Of a DNA stretch of 64,000 nucleotides, positions 8,271 to 17,104 are shown one piece after another; positions within the stretch are counted from its first letter, which is position 1, and the number at the start of each line of letters is the position of its first letter. The position numbers were made by a program, and so were the translations under genes. The notes beneath the pieces are model-generated. The model made no database searches. It had not been told where the DNA came from and saw only the letters and a program-made list of their open reading frames with translations. The DNA is taken from contig CAZSUW010000003.1 in the NCBI GenBank assembly GCA_964610115.1, positions 1 to 64,000 of the forward strand, read 5' to 3'. This DNA comes from Litorimonas sp964610115 (GTDB lineage Bacteria; Pseudomonadota; Alphaproteobacteria; Caulobacterales; Maricaulaceae).

Positions 8271-10276
8271 GCTTTTGGCGCTCCATAAGACGCCGCCCTT
8301 TTCGCTACGCATCTTTGGCGGCTGTCAGCGTAATCGTGGGCCTATGGTCTTTCCAACCCGTTCTGCCCGACAATGCGGACTTGGTCTCTTCCGAGCTCAT
8401 AGATCGCTCGGGTGAGGTCATTCATGTGGCCACAACTCAGGATGGTTTTTACCGCCTTAAAGCCGATTTAGAGGCGATTGACCCCGCCTTTCTCGAGGCT
8501 TTGCTGGCCATGGAGGATCGGCGGTTTTACTCCCATACAGGGATTGATATTCTGGCCATAGGCAGAGCGTTTAAAAGCAATGCGAACGCCGGAAGAGTGG
8601 TTTCTGGGGCGTCGACGATCACGCAGCAGCTTGGTCGGCAATATCGGCCTCGACCGCGGACTTACAGGTCAAAATTTATAGAAGCCTTTGAAGCGCTACG
8701 ATTGAATGCGCGTATGAGTAAGGATGAACAGCTCACCCATTATCTCACCCGCATCAGCTATGGCGGGAATGTTCAAGGGGTCGAGGCGGCCTCTCGCATT
8801 TGGCTGGGCAAGTCACCGAAATATCTAACAACAGACGAAATTGCTTTATTGCTCGCACTTCCGCAGGCGCCAGAGGCCCGTCGACCTGATCGCAATCCCG
8901 TGGCAGCCAAAGCAGGTCGCGACCTTATCCTTGATCGCATGGTCTCTGAAAAATTGATCACGTCCGCTGATGCAGACTTGGCTAAGTCACGCCCTATAAA
9001 TACGATCCGCAAGGCGCTTCCAAATTCTGGTTTTTTGGCTCTGCAATCTCTGGGATCGGGTCAGACCTATCTGGAAGCTTACGAGCAGAACCGCGTCCAA
9101 CATTTGATCGCAGACTATGTCAAAGCACAGCCTATTCCTGTCAATGCCGCCGCCATCTTAATTCATGCACCGAGCCGAGAAGTACGGGCGCTTGTCGGTA
9201 CGGGATCGCGGGATCATGCCGGGGGCTGGTTGGATATGACAGATCGCCTGCGGTCGCCCGGATCAACGCTAAAGCCCTTTGTTTATGCTATGGCTCGCGA
9301 CGATGGACTTCTGGCTATGGATAGCACGGTACGTGATGCCCCGACACGATTCGGGACTTACCGCCCTGAAAACTTTACGCGTCGTTATCACGGCCAAGTA
9401 ACGGTTAGAGAGGCGCTACAACATTCATTGAACGTCCCCGCTGTCACAGTTTTGGATCAGGTCGGTGCCAACCGATTTAGAGCGGCCCTGAATGCGAGCG
9501 GCCCGACAGTGAAGGGTCGGCAGGGGGATATGCGCGGGGAAGGCTTGGCGATCGCGCTCGGTGGAACCGGTCTGACGGCTCGGGATTTAGCCGTGCTTTA
9601 CACAGCGCTTGCCAATGACGGAGAGGCTGCGCCTTTACGCTATAGACCGGACCAAGCGGTCAAAGAAGAGACCTATCAGCTAACGTCTAAAGAAACCGCA
9701 AATGCTCTTTTGCAAACTTTGAAAAGCGCGCCGCGCCCTCCGGGTTTTGCGAATATGCGATCCGCCCCGCACATCGCCTACAAGACAGGGACGAGCTATG
9801 GCCACCGCGATAGCTGGGCCGCAGGGGTTGCGGGGGAGTATGTGATTGTCGTTTGGACAGGCCGCCCCGACGGCGCGCCGCGAGCGGGCTGGACAGGACG
9901 CAGTGCGGCCGCGCCTTTGCTTTTCGATATTGCCGCCCCTTTCGCAGAAACTTCAGAGTTCCAACGCAGTGCCGACGCGCCCTCAGCGTTGAAAAGAGTT
10001 GCGAGTGCAGCGGACCTTGGGCCACAAATATTGTTCCCGTCCGACGGAGCCGAGATCGTTCACGATCAACGCGGCATTAGTTTGAGTATCGACTCAGACC
10101 TGCCCGTAAAAATCTATGCGGACGGAAAGCGTGTTCAAACTGAAGGCGGTTTAGAGATATGGACGCCAGAAAACCCCGGATTTTATCGGATCACAGCCGT
10201 TGATGCCTTGGGGCGTTCAACGAATGCCGATATCCGTATCGTCTCGCGCGACCAAGTCGTCGACGCGCCTTTTTAA
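8267..10276 (+). CDS. pbpC: Penicillin-binding protein 1C (glycosyltransferase/transpeptidase)
   Basis: Bifunctional class A penicillin-binding protein of 669 residues. The glycosyltransferase domain carries AMEDRRFYSHTG (catalytic Glu83) and GASTITQQLGRQ. The transpeptidase domain carries STLK (nucleophile Ser333, Lys336), SLN in HSLNVP, and KTGTS from residue 506. A C-terminal beta-domain (from about residue 570) is the one typical of PBP1C. The N-terminal membrane helix is short, near residues 10-30. The start is a TTG inside the TTGA that also holds the macroglobulin stop, preceded by AAGGCGG. The last 60 bp are antisense to the convergent glycosylase gene. Confidence 0.94.
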   Translation: MSFWRSIRRRPFRYASLAAVSVIVGLWSFQPVLPDNADLVSSELIDRSGEVIHVATTQDGFYRLKADLEAIDPAFLEALLAMEDRRFYSHTGIDILAIGRAFKSNANAGRVVSGASTITQQLGRQYRPRPRTYRSKFIEAFEALRLNARMSKDEQLTHYLTRISYGGNVQGVEAASRIWLGKSPKYLTTDEIALLLALPQAPEARRPDRNPVAAKAGRDLILDRMVSEKLITSADADLAKSRPINTIRKALPNSGFLALQSLGSGQTYLEAYEQNRVQHLIADYVKAQPIPVNAAAILIHAPSREVRALVGTGSRDHAGGWLDMTDRLRSPGSTLKPFVYAMARDDGLLAMDSTVRDAPTRFGTYRPENFTRRYHGQVTVREALQHSLNVPAVTVLDQVGANRFRAALNASGPTVKGRQGDMRGEGLAIALGGTGLTARDLAVLYTALANDGEAAPLRYRPDQAVKEETYQLTSKETANALLQTLKSAPRPPGFANMRSAPHIAYKTGTSYGHRDSWAAGVAGEYVIVVWTGRPDGAPRAGWTGRSAAAPLLFDIAAPFAETSEFQRSADAPSALKRVASAADLGPQILFPSDGAEIVHDQRGISLSIDSDLPVKIYADGKRVQTEGGLEIWTPENPGFYRITAVDALGRSTNADIRIVSRDQVVDAPF

Positions 10277-10870
10277 GACGTCTAATTCTTCGGCGAACCA
10301 ATCGTGCTTTTTTATCCAGCCATTATTGCGCCAAGAAGGATGGGGAAGGGGCATAATGTTCGGGCCATAACTACGCCAGTTATGGACAGTCTCCGTCAAG
10401 GTACGTTCCGCGCGATCACCAAGACAGTGTTTTACGGCATACATCCCAACAAGAAGCGTTAGTTTCACATTGGGCAGAGCTTCATCCAGTTTTTCTTGCC
10501 AAAGAGGGGCGCACTCTTTTCGCGGCGGTAAGTCGCCTCCGTGCTTGTCATGTCCCGGGAAACAAAACCCCATGGGCGTAATAGCGAAGTTATCTGGATT
10601 ATAGAACGTTGCGGGATTGACGCCGAGCCAGTCGCGCAGGCGTCGTCCGCTTGGGTCATTGAATGGTAGAACGCTGGCATGGGCTAACGTGCCCGGGGCT
10701 TGACCTATGATACGAATAGACGAACGTGTCGTTGCCCGGACGATAGGATTTGGGGTTATTGTTAGGGCTGGATCGGCATAGGCGCAGACGTCGCAAGTCC
10801 GAATGTTTTCCAGCAGCTTCTCTAGATCGGGTGGGTTTTTCTTTTCTTTCATTACGACGTGTTCTTTCAA
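10217..10870 (-). CDS. Uracil-DNA glycosylase superfamily protein, probable Fe-S type
   Basis: A 217-residue member of the uracil-DNA glycosylase superfamily, which removes uracil from DNA in base excision repair. Motif 1 is GQAPG at residues 56-60, and motif 2 is PHPSWRNN near residue 180. Four cysteines are spaced C26-x2-C29, then C103-x16-C120, a pattern like the [4Fe-4S] ligands of family 4 enzymes, so a cluster is likely. The exact UDG family is uncertain because motif 1 lacks the usual family 4 glutamate. The 3' end overlaps the end of pbpC by 60 bp, and the start faces kbl across 71 bp. Met7 (10852) is an alternative start. Confidence 0.8.
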   Translation of the reverse strand: MKEHVVMKEKKNPPDLEKLLENIRTCDVCAYADPALTITPNPIVRATTRSSIRIIGQAPGTLAHASVLPFNDPSGRRLRDWLGVNPATFYNPDNFAITPMGFCFPGHDKHGGDLPPRKECAPLWQEKLDEALPNVKLTLLVGMYAVKHCLGDRAERTLTETVHNWRSYGPNIMPLPHPSWRNNGWIKKHDWFAEELDVLKRRVDDLVARDDTDIGIR

Positions 10871-10941
10871 GGCATAGCTTTGCGTGTTGGGTGGCGATTA
10901 ATGGGTGATCCGCGTTTGTTTTTACATTAGCAGAGGGTCCC

Positions 10942-12135
10942 ATGAATACGACATTTCTAAATGCAATCTCCGATGAGCTCGCCCAGATCGAAGCGGATGG
11001 GCTATATAAGCGTGAGCGGATTATCACATCTGAGCAAGGTGCATCGGTGAGCTTGTCCAACGGTGACGTACTAAACTTCTGTGCCAATAACTATCTGGGG
11101 TTGGCGGATGATGAGCGCCTTATCAAGGCGTCTGAAAAAGCGCTTGCCGATCATGGCTTTGGCATGGCGAGCGTACGGTTCATTTGCGGGACACAGGACC
11201 AGCACCGGGAATTAGAAGAACGGCTAGCCGACTGGCTCGGTTATGACGACGCGATACTCTATGCGGCTTGCTTTGATGCGAATGGCGGCGTGTTCGAACC
11301 GCTCCTCGGTGCCGAAGATGCAATAGTGTCAGATAGCCTCAATCACGCCTCGATTATCGATGGCATTCGCCTCTGTAAGGCCAAGCGTTATCGCTATGCG
11401 AATAATGATATGGCGGACTTGGAAGCAAAGCTGAAGCAAGCCCGCGCGGATGGCGCTCGCCATGTTTTGATTGCAACTGACGGTGTTTTCTCAATGGACG
11501 GCACGATTGCCAATTTGGCTGGCATTGTAGCGCTTAAGGAAAAGTATGACGCGCTGCTTATGGTCGATGATTGTCATTCGACCGGCTTTCTTGGGGAGAC
11601 AGGTCGTGGAACGGCCAGCCATTGTGGTGTGCAAGGCGGCGTCGATATCTTGACGGGAACGCTCGGTAAGGCCCTTGGCGGCGCGATGGGCGGATTTACC
11701 TGCGCCGCCCAACCCGTAATTGATATGCTGCGTCAAAAATCCCGCCCTTACTTGTTTTCGAACAGTCTTGCGCCCAGTCTCGTTGGCGCTTCGATTGAGG
11801 CGATTAAGATCGCGGCGGCGGGCGACGATTTGCGAGCGCGCTTGTTTGCCAATGCAGAGCGCTTTCGAGATGGCCTAACCAAGGCGGGCTTTGAGCTCTT
11901 GCCCGGGGAACACCCGATCATCCCGGTTATGCTCCATGATGCCAAACTTGCGCAAGAAATGAGCGCGCAATTGCTTGACGAAGGTATCTATGTCGTCGGC
12001 TTTTTCTTCCCCGTTGTGCCGAAGGGAAAAGCGCGTATTCGCACACAAATGAGCGCGGCTCACACGCCAGAGCAGATCGATCAGACCATCGCGGCCTTCA
12101 CGAAAGTCGGCAAGGAATTGGGCGTAATTTCATGA
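10942..12135 (+). CDS. kbl: 2-amino-3-ketobutyrate CoA ligase (glycine C-acetyltransferase)
   Basis: PLP enzyme of 397 residues that cleaves 2-amino-3-oxobutyrate with CoA to glycine and acetyl-CoA, the second step of threonine catabolism. It belongs to the alpha-oxoamine synthase family. The characteristic NNYLGLADD segment is near residue 48, a DDCHSTGFLG cofactor region follows, and TLGKALGGAMGGF contains the Schiff-base lysine (about residue 243). Length is that of E. coli Kbl. The ATG at 10942 follows AGAGGG. The stop overlaps the tdh start by four bases (ATGA), giving a translationally coupled pathway pair, which strongly supports the assignment. Confidence 0.96.
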   Translation: MNTTFLNAISDELAQIEADGLYKRERIITSEQGASVSLSNGDVLNFCANNYLGLADDERLIKASEKALADHGFGMASVRFICGTQDQHRELEERLADWLGYDDAILYAACFDANGGVFEPLLGAEDAIVSDSLNHASIIDGIRLCKAKRYRYANNDMADLEAKLKQARADGARHVLIATDGVFSMDGTIANLAGIVALKEKYDALLMVDDCHSTGFLGETGRGTASHCGVQGGVDILTGTLGKALGGAMGGFTCAAQPVIDMLRQKSRPYLFSNSLAPSLVGASIEAIKIAAAGDDLRARLFANAERFRDGLTKAGFELLPGEHPIIPVMLHDAKLAQEMSAQLLDEGIYVVGFFFPVVPKGKARIRTQMSAAHTPEQIDQTIAAFTKVGKELGVIS

Positions 12136-13166
12136 AAGCCCTCGTTAAAGCGAAAGCCGAAAAAGGCCTTTGGATGGAAGAGGTCGAACGACCCCGTATC
12201 CGTCCTAATGAAGTCCTGATCCGCATCCACCGCACGGCAATCTGTGGCACGGATATGCATATCTATAAGTGGGATGATTGGGCGAAAGCGAATGTGCCCG
12301 TGCCTATGGTCGTTGGCCATGAATATGGCGGTATTGTCGAAGAGGTTGGTGATCTCGTCACCCGCGTAAAAGTCGGCGATAAGGTTACAGGCGAAGGCCA
12401 CGTGGTCGGTCGTAATAGCCGCAATGCGCGGGCCGGTCGTTTTCACCTCGATCCGGACACAAAAGGCATTGGCGTAAACTTGCCTGGAGCGTTTGCGGAA
12501 TATCTGGCACTGCCGGAATTCAATGTCATTCCCTTGGGTGAAGACTTCGATCTTGATATCGCGGCCATTCTAGATCCGCTGGGTAATGCGGTTCACACCG
12601 CGCTTACCTTTGATTTGGTCGGCGAAGATGTGATGATTACAGGAGCGGGGCCAATCGGGATTATGGCGGCAGCGGTTGCGCGACGGTCCGGGGCACGACG
12701 GATCATGCTCACAGACGTGAATGACTGGCGTTTGGAGCTTGCTAAGTCCGTTACCAAAGATATCCGCACGGTCAATGTGACCCGCGAGCACCCACGCGAC
12801 GTCATGCGAGACATGGGCCTAAATGAAGGGTTTGACGTGGGCATGGAAATGAGCGGTCAAGCCAGTGCTTTTGACGGTATGCTCGACTTACTCCTTATGG
12901 GTGGGAATATGGCTGTCCTTGGGATTCCGTCAGAACCCTTTAAAGTCGATATGGCGAAGCTGGTCGGCAAGGCGATCACGGTTCGGGGCATCTATGGCCG
13001 GCAGATGTATGAGACGTGGTATAAGATGCTCGCGCTCATCAATGGCGGGCTGGATATGAACCCTATGATCACACACCGCTTTCCAGCGCGAGATTGGCAA
13101 GCAGCCTTTGACCTGATGGAAACCGGAAAGGCCGGAAAAGTCATTTTGGACTGGACTGATCTATGA
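12132..13166 (+). CDS. tdh: L-threonine 3-dehydrogenase
   Basis: Zinc-dependent medium-chain dehydrogenase of 344 residues that oxidises threonine to 2-amino-3-oxobutyrate with NAD+. The catalytic zinc ligands are present (Cys38 in ICGTD, His63-Glu64 in GHEYGG). The nucleotide-binding fold shows GAGPIG. The structural-zinc lobe is altered: where E. coli Tdh has four cysteines (93, 96, 99, 107), this protein has Gly93, Ser96, Ala99 and Asp107, so the second zinc should be absent. The rest aligns at full length, including GIYGRQMYETWYKM. It overlaps kbl upstream and the flavoprotein gene downstream by four bases each. Confidence 0.95.
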   Translation: MKALVKAKAEKGLWMEEVERPRIRPNEVLIRIHRTAICGTDMHIYKWDDWAKANVPVPMVVGHEYGGIVEEVGDLVTRVKVGDKVTGEGHVVGRNSRNARAGRFHLDPDTKGIGVNLPGAFAEYLALPEFNVIPLGEDFDLDIAAILDPLGNAVHTALTFDLVGEDVMITGAGPIGIMAAAVARRSGARRIMLTDVNDWRLELAKSVTKDIRTVNVTREHPRDVMRDMGLNEGFDVGMEMSGQASAFDGMLDLLLMGGNMAVLGIPSEPFKVDMAKLVGKAITVRGIYGRQMYETWYKMLALINGGLDMNPMITHRFPARDWQAAFDLMETGKAGKVILDWTDL

Positions 13167-13822
13167 GCGATCATGTTCCTCTGACGGGTTATGTTCGGCT
13201 TAGCGAAGAGGATATGGCCCAGCAGTTAGCCGCGTTTCTTGACCTTATGGCCAAGCGCCGGACGATACGGGATTTCGCCGACACGCCTATCCCGCGCGAT
13301 TTAATCGAAACAGCTATCCAGACAGCGGGCACAGCGCCGTCTGGGGCCAACCAACAGCCTTGGCATTTCGTTGCGATTTCCGATCCTGACGTAAAGCGCC
13401 AAATCCGCGGGGCAGCCGAGGCCGAGGAGCGAGAATTTTACGGTGGACGGGCTTCTGACGAATGGCTTGATGCGCTGGCCCCGCTGGGGACTGACGATCA
13501 AAAGCCGTTTCTTGAAACCGCACCGTGGTTGATAGCCGTTTTTGCGCAGCGCACAGGCCAAGAGGGTGAAAAACACTATTATGTGAATGAGAGTGTCGGC
13601 CTTGCGACGGGTATGCTGATTACGGCCCTTCATTCCGTGGGCCTTGGAACGCTGACCCATACACCAGCGCCGATGACATTTTTGCGGAAGATCTGCGGTC
13701 GGCCAGAGCGGGAGAAACCCTTCGTGCTCTTGGTTGTGGGCTACCCCGCAGACGGCTGTAGAGTTCCCGCCCATGCGATGGAAAAGAAAACGCTCAAACA
13801 GATTTCGACGTTTCTAGACTGA
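13163..13822 (+). CDS. Nitroreductase-fold flavoprotein, iodotyrosine deiodinase-like
   Basis: FMN-dependent nitroreductase-superfamily protein of 219 residues. It resembles the iodotyrosine deiodinase (IYD) branch rather than classical nitroreductases: KRRTIRDF, TAGTAPSGANQQPWHF, EEREFY, YYVNESVGLATGML, TLTHTP, and a C-terminal GRPEREKPFVLLVVGYPA all match the order in that group. The Glu and Tyr of EEREFY correspond to two IYD residues that hold the amino-acid part of the substrate. The third, a lysine, is not obvious here, so activity on halotyrosines is not assured. It is translationally coupled to tdh, suggesting a role linked to amino-acid catabolism. The substrate is unknown. Confidence 0.82.
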   Translation: MSDHVPLTGYVRLSEEDMAQQLAAFLDLMAKRRTIRDFADTPIPRDLIETAIQTAGTAPSGANQQPWHFVAISDPDVKRQIRGAAEAEEREFYGGRASDEWLDALAPLGTDDQKPFLETAPWLIAVFAQRTGQEGEKHYYVNESVGLATGMLITALHSVGLGTLTHTPAPMTFLRKICGRPEREKPFVLLVVGYPADGCRVPAHAMEKKTLKQISTFLD

Positions 13823-13825
13823 ACT

Positions 13826-14377
13826 TTAGGTTCGATCTGGCCTTTCCATCGTCCGCCGGATGAGCCACCAGATGACCAATGCGCCGAGCATTTTACCTAT
13901 TATGCTCATTGCGACATTGGGAAATGTGAACATGCCGTCCCGGATCGCCTCCGCACCGAATAGAAAGACGGTTGTGTCGACGGGCGCGGCGAGCGCGGAA
14001 GAGAGCAAAACGCGCGTTGAGAGTTTGAGCTTGGTGAAGGTATAAACCGCCCAATCCACCAGTTCCGATACGGCGAAGGCAATACCACTGGCGAGCGCCA
14101 ACTCACCGCCACTTGTGGCCCATGTCAGAAGCAAGGCAACAGCCATGGCGATCAGCACCCAATGGCCGATCTCTCGTTGGGCGAAATCGCGCGCGACGAG
14201 CACAAGCCCTGTCACGACGGTTACGGGATTAAAGAGCCAGCCCAGTCCCGGAAGCTCCACCATGGGGGCCCATGTAAAGCTCCAATTAATGAACGGGATC
14301 AACAGAACATAGATCGCCGTGACGAGTACGGCGCGGCCTTTATTCGAAAAGGGCGGAGCGTCAGTATAAGTGGACAT
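13826..14377 (-). CDS. VUT-family membrane transporter (queuosine-precursor type)
   Basis: Integral membrane protein of 183 residues with about five or six helices. It belongs to the VUT (YhhQ-like) family, whose studied members import queuosine precursors such as preQ0. The sequence shows GLVLVARDFAQREIGHW, ASGIAFAVSELVDWAVYTF and a terminal IGKMLGALVIWWLIRR segment, all typical of the family. It lies three bases from the convergent end of the flavoprotein gene and starts only 45 bp from the divergent folA. No preQ1-riboswitch-like leader is visible in that space, so regulation by the ligand is not supported from sequence. Confidence 0.82.
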   Translation of the reverse strand: MSTYTDAPPFSNKGRAVLVTAIYVLLIPFINWSFTWAPMVELPGLGWLFNPVTVVTGLVLVARDFAQREIGHWVLIAMAVALLLTWATSGGELALASGIAFAVSELVDWAVYTFTKLKLSTRVLLSSALAAPVDTTVFLFGAEAIRDGMFTFPNVAMSIIGKMLGALVIWWLIRRTMERPDRT

Positions 14378-14422
14378 AGCGTCCTCTATACGGACGACGG
14401 CAGAGCTTGTAACCCGCCATCC

Positions 14423-14944
14423 ATGATGAAAAAACCGATTCTCGCCGCTATTGTCGCTCGAAGCCGTAACGGTGTGATTGGCCGAGATGGCGATCTACCG
14501 TGGCGGCTATCATCCGATTTGAAGCATTTTAAACGCCTGACTGTGGGAACGCCTTGCGTGATGGGACGTAAGACGTGGGAGAGTTTACCCGGAGCCTTAC
14601 CGAAACGTCCAATGTTGGTTCTAACACGACAAGTTGACTATAAAGCGCAAGGCGCAGAGGTTTTTCAGACGGTGCGTGCGTTGTTAGGTCGTGCTCATGA
14701 GTTAGCGGGCGCGATCGGATCTGATCAAATCAGCATAATTGGGGGCGCACAGCTCTATGCGCGACTGCTTCCGATCACAGACCGTATCTACGAAACAGAG
14801 GTTCAAGCCGAGATTGATGGTGACGCTTTGTTCCCGACATTTTCCCGCGAAGATTGGAAAAAAGTCGATGAAGCCCATCATAGTGCCGGGCCGCGCGACG
14901 ACTTTGCCTTTGTTACGCGACAATGGGACCGTGTCCGCGCATAA
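14423..14944 (+). CDS. folA: Dihydrofolate reductase
   Basis: Enzyme of 173 residues that reduces dihydrofolate to tetrahydrofolate with NADPH, needed for thymidylate and purine synthesis. The sequence has NGVIGRDGDLPW, the catalytic acid Asp32 (in RLSSDLKHFK), GRKTWESLP and SIIGGAQLY, in the standard order. The reading frame is open well upstream, into the VUT gene, but the family N-terminus starts at the tandem ATGATG at 14423/14426. It is followed by hflK after 71 bp, an arrangement common in alphaproteobacteria. Confidence 0.95.
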   Translation: MMKKPILAAIVARSRNGVIGRDGDLPWRLSSDLKHFKRLTVGTPCVMGRKTWESLPGALPKRPMLVLTRQVDYKAQGAEVFQTVRALLGRAHELAGAIGSDQISIIGGAQLYARLLPITDRIYETEVQAEIDGDALFPTFSREDWKKVDEAHHSAGPRDDFAFVTRQWDRVRA

Positions 14945-15015
14945 AAATGCGCCGTAACAAGTCTTGAAACCGAATAGTGCCTACGCCACATGGACGTAGA
15001 CAAATGGAGACACAA

Positions 15016-16167
15016 ATGGCTGACAATAATTCGCCTTGGGGGCCGAAAGGATCAAAACCCGGTGGCAATGGATCGGACGGGGGTAAGTCCCCTTGGGGTG
15101 GCAAACCCGCTGGCGGGAAAGGCGATCGCTCGCCTGAACTCGATAACGTCATTGAGGGATTCAAGAATATTAAACGTCGCCCCGGTGGATCAGGTCGCGG
15201 TGGCCCGCCACGTCGTCCCGGCGGGGGAGGCGGTGGCCTCAATGATATTCGAATTGGCCCCTTAGGGCCATTAGGGATCGCCTTAGGGATTGGGGCCGTC
15301 CTGATGATCTCGACCATGGTTTACACTGTTGACCAGACGGAACGGGCGCTCGTTTTACGCTTTGGGGATTACAGCCGGACTGCAGAGCCGGGCTTGAACT
15401 TCAAACTGCCAAGCCCGATCGAAACGACGGTGAAGCGCGAAACCGAAATCATCCAAAAGATGAATATCGGCGGCGATGATCGGTCCTCTCTCATGCTCAC
15501 GGGTGATGAGAACATCGTCGATATTGATTTTACGGTACTGTGGCGGATCAATGACTTGGCTAATTTCTACTTTGAAGTTGACGAGCCTGAAGTCGCGGTC
15601 CGCGCCGTTGCCGAAAGTGCAATGCGTGAAGTCGTGGGTAAAAACGAACTGCAGAGCATTATCACGACAGAGCGTTTGGCGATCACGACTGCCGTTCGCG
15701 ACCTGATGCAAGCGACGCTAGACGAATACCAAGCGGGTGTGCGCATCGTCGAAGTGCAGTTACAAAAAGCAGATGCGCCGGATCAGGGCGGCGTTGTTGC
15801 GGCTTTCCGGGATGTGGTTGACGCCGCACAGGAGCGTGAGACATCAATCAACCGTGCTGTCGCTGAGCAAAATACAATCGTTCCGACTGCCCGTGGTGAA
15901 GCCGCTAAAATCCTGCAAGACGCTGAAGCTTACCGCGACCGTGTGATCGCCGAAGCCCAAGGTGAGGCAGAGCGCTTTAACAAGATTTACGAAGAATATC
16001 GGAAGGCGCCGGAAGTCACACGCCAGCGTCTCTATTTGGAAACGATTGAAGAAGTCTACGGTCCGGCAGAGAAGGTCATTCTCGATAGTGATGGTGGATC
16101 AGGCGTTGTGCCCTATTTACCGCTTGATCAACTCGGCAATCGTGCCCGTCAGCAAGGAGCCCAATAA
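15016..16167 (+). CDS. hflK: FtsH protease modulator HflK
   Basis: SPFH/band-7 protein of 383 residues that forms, with HflC, the inner-membrane cage around the FtsH protease. A long Gly/Pro/Lys-rich cytoplasmic N-terminus (about residues 1-75) precedes one membrane helix near residue 90, then the SPFH domain starting at VDQTERALVLRFGDY. A coiled-coil region with AQGEAERFNKIYEEY follows, then a short C-terminal tail. The ATG at 15016 has GGAG seven bases upstream; in-frame starts at 14977 and 15004 would add 13 or 4 residues. It overlaps hflC by one base (TAATG). Confidence 0.95.
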   Translation: MADNNSPWGPKGSKPGGNGSDGGKSPWGGKPAGGKGDRSPELDNVIEGFKNIKRRPGGSGRGGPPRRPGGGGGGLNDIRIGPLGPLGIALGIGAVLMISTMVYTVDQTERALVLRFGDYSRTAEPGLNFKLPSPIETTVKRETEIIQKMNIGGDDRSSLMLTGDENIVDIDFTVLWRINDLANFYFEVDEPEVAVRAVAESAMREVVGKNELQSIITTERLAITTAVRDLMQATLDEYQAGVRIVEVQLQKADAPDQGGVVAAFRDVVDAAQERETSINRAVAEQNTIVPTARGEAAKILQDAEAYRDRVIAEAQGEAERFNKIYEEYRKAPEVTRQRLYLETIEEVYGPAEKVILDSDGGSGVVPYLPLDQLGNRARQQGAQ

Positions 16168-17069
16168 TGAACCAGCGTCTTATTGCTTTGGCCGTTCTTG
16201 GCGGCCTGATTATCATTGCGATACTAGGCTCACTCTTCACTGTTGAAGAGCATGAGCAAGCTATCGTTTTCCAGTTCGGTGAAGCGCAGCGGGTTGAGAA
16301 CCCTTGGAGTGAAGAAGCCAATGCGGGTTTAAAGGTGAAAGCGCCCTTCATTGAGCAGGTTGTTTATTTGTCACGCCGTAATCTCGAAGTTGACCTGCGT
16401 CCGGTCGAGCTACTTGCGTCTGACCAAGAACGCCTCGTGGTTGATGCTTTTGTGCGTTACCGCATTACAGACCCGATCCGTTTTTATGAAAAGCTGCGCA
16501 ATGAAAGTGGCGCGCAGGACCAGTTACAAGCGATCTTTGATTCGACCCTACGTGACGTTTTGGGCCGTGTTGATACGCCAGAGATCATTTCGGGTCGCCG
16601 CGCGGAATTGATGGGTGAGATTCAATCGGTTGCTGACGGTGTCGCAGAAACCGAAGATCTCGGTATTGATATTATCGATGTTCGGATCAAGCGGGCGGAC
16701 TTACCACAAGATAACTATCAGCGCGTCTTTGACCGTATGGTATCGCAGCGTAACCTTGAGGCCAACCTGATCCGAGCCGAAGGCCAGGAGCGCGCCCAAG
16801 AAATCCGTGCGACGGCGGAAAAAGAAGCGACGATTATTCGTGCGGAAGCGCAACGTCAGGCCGAGATCATTCGCGGTGAGGGCGATGGTGAACGGACGCG
16901 CATCTTTGCCGAGGCATTTGAAAAAGACCCGGAATTCTACGCCTTTTACCGGTCTATGGAGGCTTATCGCAAAGGTTTACGGGAGGGGACGACTTATGTT
17001 CTCTCACCTGACAGCGATTTCTTGAGCTATCTGGACGATCAAGCAGGTGGCCGGAACCGTCGCCGTTAG
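16167..17069 (+). CDS. hflC: FtsH protease modulator HflC
   Basis: Partner of HflK, 300 residues. One N-terminal membrane helix (about residues 5-25) is followed by the SPFH domain (EHEQAIVFQFGEAQR) and an Ala/Glu/Arg-rich coiled coil (RATAEKEATIIRAEAQRQ). The conserved DPEFYAFYRSMEAYRK and LSPDSDFLSYL near the C-terminus are specific to HflC. Translation is coupled to hflK by the overlapping TAATG. Confidence 0.96.
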   Translation: MNQRLIALAVLGGLIIIAILGSLFTVEEHEQAIVFQFGEAQRVENPWSEEANAGLKVKAPFIEQVVYLSRRNLEVDLRPVELLASDQERLVVDAFVRYRITDPIRFYEKLRNESGAQDQLQAIFDSTLRDVLGRVDTPEIISGRRAELMGEIQSVADGVAETEDLGIDIIDVRIKRADLPQDNYQRVFDRMVSQRNLEANLIRAEGQERAQEIRATAEKEATIIRAEAQRQAEIIRGEGDGERTRIFAEAFEKDPEFYAFYRSMEAYRKGLREGTTYVLSPDSDFLSYLDDQAGGRNRRR

Positions 17070-17104
17070 GCGACGGGACCTATCAGCTTGACGTCGTCTC
17101 TACG

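Noticed and set aside
14378..14422. preQ1 riboswitch before the VUT transporter
   Set aside because: Only 45 bp separate it from folA, with no pseudoknot-like pattern or A-rich tail visible.
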